Origin: Syncephalastrum monosporum B8922
Taxonomy: Eukaryota > Mucoromycota > Mucoromycetes > Mucorales > Syncephalastraceae
Direction: 5' to 3'
Assembly (NCBI GenBank): GCA_000697355.1
Contig: JNEN01000922.1
Location: forward strand, 186,001-250,000
DNA length: 64,000 bases
Both the position numbers and the translations under genes were made by a program. The notes under the pieces were generated by a model. That model was not told the origin of the DNA. It did not search any database and saw only the letters and a list, made by a program, of their open reading frames with translations. Below, piece after piece: positions 34,058-43,780 of this stretch (position 1 is its first letter; every line of letters begins with the position of its first letter).

Positions 34058-35990
34058 ATGGCGACTGAAGATCCGGCTCCGTTTGTGCACTACTACTGCG
34101 CATGCCCAGACAACGCTAATCTCGAAGGCGACGCACGACGTGCAGACATTGACGTAGACACGGGCAGCCATGTCTTGTCGGAACAGGCCGCCAACTACCT
34201 TTATCCGTTGTCACGACTTTATTTTTGCGAGGATTGCCACCAGATCCGGTGTCCGTCCTGCGTCCAAGATGAGATTGTGTCGTACTACTGCCCGAACTGC
34301 TTGTTTGAGGTGCCAACGGCGAGCGTCAAGAGCGAAAAGAACCGGTGTGCGCGCAACTGCTTCCAGTGCCCGATATGCCAAAACACATTGACAGTCGTGG
34401 CGGCTCAGGAACAGCAGCGGCAGCAGGTACCGGGTAATGCAGGTTCCGCAGGACCCGGAAGCGGAGGGCCCTATTTCTTGTCCTGTAACGTATGCCGTTG
34501 GAACTCAAAGGAGATCAACATGACCTTTGAAAAGCCAACCAGTCTTGCCCGTAAGTAGCAATCGGCACAGCCGCACGTTTTATCTCGGAAGATGGACGAG
34601 GGGTTCTTTTTTATTTTCTGATCTACCTTTTTTTTTTTCTAAAAAAAGTTCAGCTGCAAAAGTCGGAGGAGGCCCTGCCCGATGCAAAAGAATTCGATCA
34701 TCTCAAGGAGCACTTTGAGAAACATCTTCGGCTGAATGCACCGCCCACGTTACCCTCCAGCTTCCTATCATTCTCGAGCGCGAGCTTCAGCAAGATGAAT
34801 CAGTTCCACCACCACGATGCGGCCCAGCAAAACAAGCTCGATGATGTCGGGTCGTATGAACCGAGCGTTCATATCCCGGACGATGATCTCAAGACAGTCG
34901 ATACCCTGATAAGCCTGCGCGATGTCGATCCTATCTCTACCTTGCCACAACGTTTCACACAACTCCACAACCAGCCCTACCAGCTCAAGTAAGCTTATCT
35001 GTCTTTCATCCGTGCGATCTGATCCGAATCTCAAATAACCTCCCTATCCTGCTGTCCTTCTATCGTTCGACCCACCTTGCGGCGACTTAGCCAAATCCAC
35101 CCGCAACGGATCCATCTCTGCATCAAGCGATCCAAGCGATGCAGGACATGCCGTCATATCCTGATCAAGCCCGAACAAAAGGCGCAGGCGACGCGGTTCA
35201 AGATCAAATTGGTGGCCATGAACTACATCCCGACCGTGAGCATCGTCAAGCTGCCGCGCAAGACGTGGCCACTTCAGCTCGGCATTCCCACCCAGTTCGT
35301 CCTCAAATTCACGAATCCGCTCTACGAAGAGATGAGCATCCGGTTAGCAACGCCCCAGATCCGACGCAAGCCCGGCGAAGAGAAGCCGAAACCCACCGAT
35401 ACCAGGATGCGGGGCAAGGTCACCTTGCTCTCGCCCCATTTCACTGTGGGGGCCTACAACGAAACGATCGAGTACGACGACGAAATGTACCCGACGCGTC
35501 GGAACCCCAAGGGGCTGACCTCGTCCTGGGCAGACGGGGTCTACGAAAAACGGAATAATTACACGAGCATCATTGTCGAGGTCATTCCCGAAAAGACAGG
35601 CGAGTTCAAGGTAAGCTTTAGAGTTAGGGTTCCTTTGCTCGCTTGGTTGCAAACCGGGCCATTCAATCAAAGGAGCTTGCCCTCCATGCTATGCTAGTCT
35701 AGACATGCTAGTACTAGTATAAATAGTGGATCTTGGACAGTGCATAGTAGAATAATCGTGGTTGTTTTGTCTAGTTCCCTTTGCTGATCACGTACACCTA
35801 CAAGTCAGACGACGACGGCCGCATGGATGTCTCCTCCGGCGACATCGATACAGACGACATTGACGATATGGACACCGACGATGGATCGAAAAAGGCAAAC
35901 TCGTCCATGCGACTCGACGATGACGGGATCAAAAGCTATTCGTTCTGGTGCCTGATCGGCCTCGGCAACGTTGAAGATCAGGCACACTAG
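34058..35990 (+). CDS. Dynactin subunit 4 (p62)
   Basis: Four exons: 34058-34550, 34649-34988, 35091-35610 and 35775-35990; 522 residues. The N-terminal region holds the family's paired zinc-binding cysteines: YYCACPD, LYFCEDCHQIRCPSCV, YYCPNCLF, CFQCPICQNTL and LSCNVCRWNS. Then come LQLQKSEEALPDAKEFDHLKE, the internal CRTCRHILIKPEQKA, and a beta-rich domain (KIKLVAMNYIPTV, TWPLQLGIPTQFVLKF). p62 caps the pointed-end complex of dynactin, which links dynein to cargo. An acidic DDD-rich stretch follows near the end and is longer than expected. Intron 3 (35611-35774) is 164 bp and contains nested CTAG-type palindromes. Confidence 0.92.
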
Positions 35991-36165
35991 TTTCATGTGG
36001 TGCGGGTGTGTGTGGGGAGGGGGGTTGGCATGAATGTGGCAAAGTAGTATACAAAGTTTTTTATATGTATAAATTGAGAAAGAACGACGCAGGGTCCTTT
36101 TCCATTTTTCCCTTCTTTCGATAGAGGCGAATATAGAAAGAGCGAGTGAGCAATAGAGAGTGAGA

Positions 36166-36192
36166 GAGATCAGAGAGAGAGAGAGAGAGAAA
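36166..36192. repeat. (GA)n-rich tract
   Basis: GA dinucleotides within a purine-rich run (about 36120-36210) in the shared 3' region of dynactin p62 and the Yos1 gene, which converge here. Confidence 0.8.
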
Positions 36193-36264
36193 GAACGCGA
36201 GGGAGAGAGAACGTTCCATCCGGGGGTGGGGGGAGGGTCCATAGAATATTCGGTGGGTATGTTT

Positions 36265-36622
36265 CTAGCCGAGCAGCAGTTCGTAAATGATGACGACAAT
36301 GTTGATGCCAATAAGTGGAACTAGGCATGTCAAGGTTAGCAAAAGAAAAGATACCAAGGAGTGTCGTATTTACTTCGCATGAGTGTCCGTACGGCAGAGA
36401 TCAGGTTGACCATCTTGTACTTCACTGATTGCGACTGCTCCATGCCGAAGCCAGGTTCGACCTGCGCGGTCCATCCGACTACAGGGAAAACGCGTGAATA
36501 TGAGTCCATTCGCAGACAGGCAACGACCTACTCCTTGCAAGAAAGCGTTCTTCGCTAAGGACGGCGATGGCGTTAATGAAGAGGAGGATGGCATAGAAGA
36601 GCTGGCCGAGTCCGAGGGCCAT
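36265..36622 (-). CDS. YOS1: Yos1/IER3IP1-family ER-Golgi membrane protein
   Basis: Three exons (36622-36532, 36478-36374, 36320-36265), 83 residues, the usual family size. Starts MALGLGQLFYAILLFINAIAV (first membrane segment), then LSEERFLARIGW, a hydrophilic middle (GFGMEQSQSVKYKMVNLISA), VRTLMRIPL, and a second membrane segment ending in ELLLG. Yos1 binds Yip1-Yif1 and is needed for ER-to-Golgi transport; the animal relative is IER3IP1. Both introns are 53 bp and split Met-Arg-Ile motifs in phase 1. The gene is short and spliced, and simple ORF scans overlook it. It is divergent from the SET gene, with starts 125 bp apart. Confidence 0.93.
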
Positions 36623-36747
36623 GATCATGACGAGAGAGCGGTGAGCGTGGTGGGATGAGAGAAACGGACTTTTATTCGCCTGTCTGTGTCTGGCAGAGAC
36701 GAAGAAATCACTCGCTCTATTGTGCAGTATTTTTTGTATTGTTTGAC
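36623..36747. promoter_or_regulatory. Short divergent promoter between YOS1 and the SET-domain gene
   Basis: Only 125 bp separate the two start codons, so the two genes must share or interleave their promoters. No TATA box is clear; the region is moderately GC-rich. Confidence 0.6.
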
Positions 36748-38229
36748 ATGCTCACCTACGACACCGTCGTCAATCGCGACACCTTCGAGGCCCTGGCTGA
36801 GCTGCGCGAATGCCCCGTCGAAGGCCGATCGCTTGTAGCGAGACGAGCGATCGAGGTCGGCGAGGTGATCTTGGTCGAGAAGCCGGTGCTGCAGTACGAT
36901 CTCCTGCCCTCGTGCCGTTCCTCGATCGCACCGCATTACACTCCAGCCCTGTGGCAGGACCTCACTGGTCTGGCCGAAGAGACGCTCGTGCCAGGCGTGC
37001 CTGCTGCCATGCTTGCCTACCTGAGGCACAAGGATGTCTTCCGTGCGGCCGACTTCTACGCTCCCACCGGCCTCGACCACCCGACAGTCCATGCCATACG
37101 GGCCATCACCGCCACCGCCTGCGAGCAGCTGCCGGCCTTCAAGGGCGTCGATCTCGAGGATATGCGTGCCTTTGTGCTCGCCATCTACGCCAACGCGCAC
37201 ACCGTCGCCTATGCCTCCTCCCGCACGCAGACACACACCCATCGCAAGGCTCGCCGGCAGCGCCCAGACGAGCCCATCGACCCACGCCAGCCACGCCAGC
37301 GCATCTGCCTGCAGCCATGGGGCAGCAAGTTTGCCCACGCCTGTGCGCCCAATCTCTTTCTGCAGTACGAGACCTCCCAGCATGCCATGGTCTTCCGTGC
37401 CGCGCGCGCCATCCAAGCCAACGAGGTCCTGGCCTTCTCCTACTTGCCCGAAGATGCCGTCTCGCTCGGTGGTCTTGTCTGCGGATCCGTCGCAGCACGC
37501 CGCGCCAAGCTCGACCAGTCCAAGTTCTTCATCTGTGCCTGTGCACGCTGCAGAAAGGAAGAGGGGACGCACGCGACCGACAAGGATCACCAGTACAAGG
37601 GCTTGTTGGCCCTGGCGACCGCCATACGCGACAATGCCGTCGACGAAGAGAAACTCGGCATGATGGAGCCTTACTGCAATGACGTGCTCGAGCAAGGCGA
37701 CGCGCCACCGGCATGGGCACGCGCCACTGCTCAAAGCGTACTCGCTGCCTACCATCTCGATCTCTTTGGCCAGTGCTTTGGCAAGGGCCTGGCCGCGCGC
37801 TTTGGCATGACGCTGTCGGGGCTGAACGAAGCTCTCGCTTACCTCCAATTCCTCGACACCTGCATCTGGCCGGCCAATCCCATGCCCGCCTTCTTCGCAG
37901 CCTGGTCTGTCCTCGCGCGCGTCGCCAACGCCGTCGAGGATGGCACTCAGAAGACGGTGTATCATACCCTGCCCCGCAACAAGCCGCCACCCAAGTCCAA
38001 TCTTTCGGATTCGGATTCGGATTCGGATAGCGATGACGAAGGTCCAGAGGTGATCACCACCACGGAACGTGTCCCGCTCCCGGAAGACTGGAAACCGCCG
38101 ATCCAATGTATGCTGCACATTCAAGATCGGTGGATCCCTCACGTGCGTCAAGTCTTCCACGCGCTCCCGTCACCTGTCGTCGATGGCATGTTGGCACGAA
38201 TCGATTGGATCGCAACACGTCTTGATTAA
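36748..38229 (+). CDS. SET-domain protein, SMYD-like without MYND finger
   Basis: Intronless, 493 residues from ATG 36748 (MLTYDTVVNRD). Residues about 20-50 carry the start of a split SET domain: GRSLVARRAIEVGEVILVEKP. Its second half has the SAM/Lys-channel signature as SKFAHACAPNLF and LAFSYLPED (Tyr), followed by the post-SET cysteines CACARCRKEE. No MYND zinc finger lies between the two halves where SMYD proteins carry one. The C-terminal half is helical, with an Asp/Ser run (SDSDSDSDSDDE). The target protein or site is unknown. The frame stays open to 36655 upstream, but this would run into the YOS1 promoter. A 511-codon open frame on the other strand is a shadow of GC-rich codon use. 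Confidence 0.8.
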   Translation: MLTYDTVVNRDTFEALAELRECPVEGRSLVARRAIEVGEVILVEKPVLQYDLLPSCRSSIAPHYTPALWQDLTGLAEETLVPGVPAAMLAYLRHKDVFRAADFYAPTGLDHPTVHAIRAITATACEQLPAFKGVDLEDMRAFVLAIYANAHTVAYASSRTQTHTHRKARRQRPDEPIDPRQPRQRICLQPWGSKFAHACAPNLFLQYETSQHAMVFRAARAIQANEVLAFSYLPEDAVSLGGLVCGSVAARRAKLDQSKFFICACARCRKEEGTHATDKDHQYKGLLALATAIRDNAVDEEKLGMMEPYCNDVLEQGDAPPAWARATAQSVLAAYHLDLFGQCFGKGLAARFGMTLSGLNEALAYLQFLDTCIWPANPMPAFFAAWSVLARVANAVEDGTQKTVYHTLPRNKPPPKSNLSDSDSDSDSDDEGPEVITTTERVPLPEDWKPPIQCMLHIQDRWIPHVRQVFHALPSPVVDGMLARIDWIATRLD

Positions 38230-38332
38230 ATTATACGAGTCGCTTTACTTAATTATAGTATACTGGGTTGCATATTTACAAAGAGTCAATAGAATGTACA
38301 TAATGTCTGCTTTTTTCCTTAATCTATCGGGA

Positions 38333-41300
38333 TCAAGTCGTGGCCTCCACAAGACACGCGCAGCCGCATCCAGTGGGACACATGGGATTAGACGCATACC
38401 ATTCCTGGATATGATGACTGTGACCGCCGTGCCCGCATTTGATGCAAAAGTTGACGGTGCCCTTCACCAGGACGTGGCACATGCTGCAGCGAATCTGGGA
38501 CCGCAGCTTACGGCAGCTATAGCACAGTCGGTCACGGCTTGCCATCTCGGCCCCGCAGACGTAGCACCGCAGCTGCACCACCAGCGACGCTTCTTCTGCT
38601 GGTGCCTGGATAGGTCGCGACAAGAACTTGAGCATCTCGGCGCGCTGGTCGAGCAATCCCCATCGATACAACATGTCAGCGTAGTTCAGCCGCAGCACAT
38701 CCCACTGAGCCGCCTCCTGCGGATCGAGGAGCGGCACATCTGCATTGTACTGCCACGCCTTTTCGCCGTCAAAGCTCGACAGATTCGTGAATTCGATCGT
38801 CATCTCGTCTCCTTGCACGACTGGGCCTGCGGCCACCGCCGGCTGGGGCTGGGGCTGGGGTGGGGCCGGCAACGTTTTCCGCGTCGCGTCATGCTGCTGA
38901 GGCGTCGCATTATCCCAAAAGTAGGATAAGAAATTGACTCCCCCGCCGCCTCCGCTTCCTCCGCCTCCTCCTCCTCCGCCACTGCTATTGCCACCACCGC
39001 TGTTGACTCCTGCTGCCCCAGCACCGATACCGCGTGCGCCAAAGGAGGAACTCAATGGGGGTGGTGTTGTCGTCGACGTGGTTGTCGTGATTGGGCCCGA
39101 GCCAGAACGCACCAGAGCGTGTGATTTCAGCGTGGAAGGAGGTTTAACGCGCTTCGGTTTTTCCGTATCCCGGAAAACACACGATAGCATGGCAGCCGTC
39201 TGCAGATCACCTAAGCTCACAAAGTGCTGCAGTCTGATGTACAGAAAAAATAACAAAAGAAAAATTAGAACGACCTGTCATTCGACAACAATTCCCCCTC
39301 CCCTCCTTTTTTTTCCGTTAATTTCATGAAACTTACATGTTGTCCACGAGTTTCCGTCCCAATGGGTGGAGACCCCATTTGACACGTCGTCGTTTGCGTG
39401 TTTGTACCGATATGGATTTGATGGGCAAAAATGCGTCCTCCTTTGGCACGCATTCGCGCATGATTTCGACTGCCAGCAACCAGACCTTGGCAAGATCGAA
39501 GCGTTTGTGTCTCCGACAGACGGCTGCGTTGTGCTTGCATGCGGCCACGGGGTCATTCGACGATGGAAGCCTGTGCATCACGGTCAATATGCTTATTATA
39601 GCAAGTGATAAAGAAATACGTACATGTAGTCGGTGGCCAATGCGGGACTGTACGGTATCATATCTCTTAAATCGGCTAGCACAACATTATGCGTTACCCG
39701 GTCCGCTTTGTTGCTACGATACAGCAAGTTGTCTCCGTTGACCGAGTTTCCAAGTGCGAGGCTCTGTTCCGATCGTGTGGGTTACGCAATACAAACAAGA
39801 CGATCCCGTTTTTTTTTCTTCTCAATTTCATTGTGTTGTCAAATTGGCAACGAACCCTTTCTACCCGTTCTCTCCCCCGCCCCGCCCCGCCCCACCCCCA
39901 AACAAACATACGGCGGCCGCGAACCCCCAAATATTCTTTGACTTTTTGTTTTTGTTTTGGCTTACCTCTGGCTTAAAATACAGGGAGGTCATGTTGGTCA
40001 CACCGTCATCAAAGTCATCCGGATCATCATCGTAAGCGTACTCGCCGAACGCGCCTCCCGAACCACCGACGAGCACGGTCGCGTTGCGACCCTGTCGCGA
40101 CATGGCTGCGATCTCTTTGTACTCCTCAAACTGGACGTAGGTCCGCGGATGCTTGTAAAAATCGCTGTACGTGTTTTCAAAGTATTCGGCATTGTTCTCA
40201 TCCGGCGGCGACGACACCGTCTTATTGTTGGGCCGCTGTGAGTCACGCATACGCAGGGTCGAAAAGAAACAGACCAGCTGTCCGTTCCCAGAAAACACAC
40301 CGCCACAGAGGCGCGGGAACGGCACCTTTTCGTCCGCCGTTTGCTTCGAGGACATGTCGACGACAATCCCGCGATCGCCTTGCATACTCGACCGCTTGCC
40401 GTTGGTGCCCAAGAAAGGTGGGCCAGCAAAGATCTCATCATCCGACTCGCCATTGTCCACCACCGCCGCGGCCGCCGTCGCCGTCCCCCAGTTGTTGCCG
40501 TTGAGCGAGCCAAAGGGCGAGGTGTCGGCGGCTTCGCCTTGGTCTTCTTGGCGCGTCTCGCCAAGGAGATAGCGTAGGCAGGCCTCGAGGCACCACCGCT
40601 TTTGCGCGGTGAGCGTCGCAGCAAGGGCATTCAGGTCTTGCAGCATACGAGCGCGGTAATAGATCGACATCATGCTGTTCTTTTGGATATCGAACTCGGG
40701 TGAGCTGTTGTCAGGGTATTGAGCGCTGAATCGGATCGTGATACGGACAAAGGCCACACCTGTGTCTGACCAAGGCCCGTGAAGCGAGATGGTGCACGTG
40801 CGCGACGCCGGAATGATTTTTTCTGTCTTGACGCCGGCGCTGGTATACTTGTTGAGCACAGTCGACATTTCCTCCGCGACGGTCTGATACGTGTTTTCGG
40901 TGGTGGCCGCGCGGCGCAGTTCGCTCGGCGGTCCGACTGTCTTGACGTTCTGCATCCAGAGGAGAGGGCTGATAAAGTATTTGTGCTCGCGCACGCCGCT
41001 CGCCAGCGTATCGTACCCGCTGGATGTCGTGAGCGGCGCTGCAGATCGGAACGGTGTCATGGCCGAGGCTGCGTCACCTGGGCCGAGACGGAGAGGCGTA
41101 GTCATGCCGCTTTCGGGCTCATTGTCGTCGGGTTCCTCTTGGAAGGAGCGCGTGCGGTAGGTGCCGTCGGGACGCATCGCCGTTGCGGGTACCGGGCATG
41201 GCGATTTCTTGTGACTTCTCTGATGGCCGACAGATTTCATGATATCGTCCGTAATGGGCCAGAGACGAAGATTCTGGTCCTTGGACCAGGTGACAAGCTG

Positions 41301-42769
41301 GAACTCGCGGTCGTCTAGGTTATTTGTAAGATGAGCAAGCGTTTGTGTCGTTATTGAAGCTCTCTTCTCTTACCACCATCATTACTGTTACCGCCCTTCC
41401 AGCGCCAGACAAACTCCTTGACTGTGTCAGTATGACCGTTAAAGGCGTGTACAGGAGCATCCGGTGCGCTTCGGCTATACAGGTACAAGGTGCTCTCGGT
41501 GCGCTGAGGCATGGTGAGTACGCCGTTACCGAAGGGTGTGTTTCGCGCTCGCCACACGGGCGTATTGGTCATGATGACTTCTTCCTCGACCTCGGGCGTA
41601 TGGATATTCCAGTACTGCATGAAGCAACAAGAAATATGTGAGTGGTCTGTGGCTGCTTCCAATCATGTACAATTCTACCTTGACGAGTTGGTCGAGACTG
41701 CAGGTCACAATGTCGTGGTCATTATGACGACTCCAATCAATGCCATAAATCTTTTTTGTGTGAGCTTCGATCGTTGTCAGGGGAACCGCGCCTTTCTAAT
41801 ATATATATATGTATGTATGTGAATATACCGGGCTGCGAGACGATGAAATAGGCTGCATACCCGAAGGTCCCAGATCTTGACATCCTTGTCGTGAGCCGAT
41901 GCAAGCAGGAACTCGCTCCGGCGATTAAATTTGACCTGGGTCGACGCCGCTGTCAAAGAGAGCAATAGTCAACATCAAGAGTTTGCGTGTTTCAATGGGT
42001 TATAGATCTACCATTCCATGACGTGAATGAGTTGGCGGGCTGCATGCGTTCCTGTGTCTGCTTGGCACAACGTAGATCCCAGATATGAACGTAAGTATCG
42101 ACGGAGCAGGTGGCGAGCATGTCGGGATGATGTGGCGACCAGTTGATATCGGAGATGGCGCGGTCGTGGGCATGAAGGACGTGTTCGATGGCCTGGGAGC
42201 CGGCGTAGTTGAGGTTCCAGACAAGCAGACGCTGGTTCGAGGTCGAGGCGACCCACGATTCGCGCGAAACATAGGGGCTCCACTGCACGTCCGCGACTTC
42301 CCATTTGCTCATGTGAGGCAAAATACGCGGCAGGAGCCACGGGTCCTCTAAGTCGATAATCAAGAGTCCCTGTCGACTAGATAGAGCGAATACACGAGAT
42401 GAGTCTATGCCGGGTTGCATGCATTATCATACGACGATAATAGATGTTATATCTGTCTGTGGAGGAAGGTATAAATTACCCGGCGAGGACCACGTCACGG
42501 CAGGTGGGGCTGATACTCATGCTACCGACCGAGTGGTGCAACCGAATCTCGAGCGTCTGGTTGAATGTGTCTTCCTGGAGCTGCTGTTGCGACGACGCCG
42601 AGGGAGGCCTCGCCACAATCGCCGAGCGCTTCATGTTTCCCGACCGCCGCCAGAACATGTCGCGTGAAGGTGTTGCATTTAAATGAAGCGCAGTACGCCT
42701 CGACTCGTAGGGTTCGCTGGGAAGACCATTCCCGGTCCGCTTGTCGCTCTCGTCGCGACCGGGTTCCAT
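38333..42769 (-). CDS. WDR59/SEA3, GATOR2-SEA complex subunit
   Basis: Nine exons: 42769-42480, 42376-42012, 41949-41861, 41795-41679, 41614-41374, 41314-39966, 39763-39624, 39570-39337 and 39233-38333; 1241 residues. An N-terminal WD40 propeller (ADVQWSPYVSRE, SDINWSPHHPDMLATCSVDTY, ASAHDKDVKIWDLR) is followed by an RWD domain (about 480-620), a helical middle, Gly/Pro-rich disorder, YADMLYRWGLLDQRAEMLKF and the C-terminal zinc module ending CGHGGHSHHIQEWY...CPTGCGCAC. This is the full WDR59 layout. SEA/GATOR2 works at the vacuole to control TORC1 by amino acids. The start could be 42769 or the Met at 42658; the intron 39764-39965 is unusually long at 202 bp. Confidence 0.9.
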
Positions 42770-43018
42770 AAGCCGTTGAGAGTTAACTATGGAGAAAAAA
42801 AAGTGGGTAAAAACAGTAATAGCAACAACGCTAGTGCGGACTTGTTTCCGCATCGGGCAACACTCCACGCTCAAAGGATCGTAGTGGCATTGACAACTAA
42901 ATATTTCACCGCACCCTGTCTTTCATAAATAATGCCACTATTTATTCCTCCATCCTTTTCCTGTTCATTCCTATAGCTCTTTTCTTCCACTCTTTCTCAA
43001 GTTCTCCTTGCTACAGTC

Positions 43019-43279
43019 ATGAAGTCCTTCCTCTCCCTCACGCTCGCCTGCGCCGCCTTTGCGCTCTCGGCCGTCGCTGCTCCTGCCGCCGATGCTCCTT
43101 CTGCTTCGGTCTCGGTCGCGCCGTCGTCGGGTGCTGTTCGCCAGCTGAAATGCCACAAGGATGCGGATCCCCACGCCAATGCCGTCTGCAAGAAATACTG
43201 CAGCGAGGTCGACAGCGGTTACATCCTCGGTGTCTGCGGAGACGATGGCATCTGCAAGTGCAAGAAGTCCTCGCACTAA
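43019..43279 (+). CDS. Small secreted cysteine-rich peptide, defensin-like (CSalpha-beta pattern)
   Basis: Intronless, 86 residues. A clear signal peptide (residues 1-21, FLSLTLACAAFALSAVA then AAP) is followed by an Ala/Ser/Pro-rich propeptide (about 22-40) and a basic mature domain of some 45 residues. Its six cysteines are at 45, 57, 61, 73, 79 and 81, spacing C-x11-C-x3-C-x11-C-x5-C-x1-C. The CxxxC followed by CxC is the signature of the cysteine-stabilised alpha-beta fold of defensins. A single Arg (R41) could be the processing site. Likely secreted, acting as an antimicrobial or signalling peptide. Function is inferred from the pattern only; other six-Cys effectors cannot be excluded. 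The ATG lies about 90 bp after a TATTTATT-type AT patch. Confidence 0.75.
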   Translation: MKSFLSLTLACAAFALSAVAAPAADAPSASVSVAPSSGAVRQLKCHKDADPHANAVCKKYCSEVDSGYILGVCGDDGICKCKKSSH

Positions 43280-43780
43280 ACCATTAATACCCCCTCGCTC
43301 CATCTCTCCTTATAATATTAATACGCCTTTCTGTATTGCATCCTATAAAGAATTAAGGGGATCGTTTCATCCGTTTATACAGTCTCGGTTGGGGTTCTGG
43401 CAATCAACCAAGTAGGGTTGTCCTTTGTTTCTCTTTGTCTTTCTCTTTGTCCATCCAGCGTAAAGTGCTGCTGCATCCGTATCACTCTACCTAGTGTAAG
43501 TGCTGCACCTAGGTTTATGTACTACATATCATATTGCCCCTGTTCATTCTTGTACTGCTTTGCTAGCTCCCATAGTTTAGGCATAACCCCTGAAACCTGC
43601 ACACAGCCGCCTTCCTTATTAAAGCCGCTTGGGCTATTTTTTGGTATTTCATACGATAGTTATTATCTAATTGATTATTGTTGTATGTAAATAAAAGGAC
43701 GTGAGTGATACGATAGCATAGAACAGAGAAAAAGCACAAAAATAGAAGAATTAAGCCAACGTCAGCGGAGGCAGCCTAGA
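43280..43780. other. Intergenic, T-rich
   Basis: About 500 bp between the secreted peptide and the converging transcription-factor gene. TTTCTCTTTG-type repeats near 43430-43450. A 90-codon frame (43418-43690) has no family features. No gene supported. Confidence 0.5.

Noticed and set aside
36625..38160. A 511-codon open frame on the minus strand opposite the SET gene
   Set aside because: It mirrors the GC-rich third positions of the plus-strand gene, lacks any domain, and reads as low-complexity Arg/Gly sequence; the plus strand has clear SET motifs.
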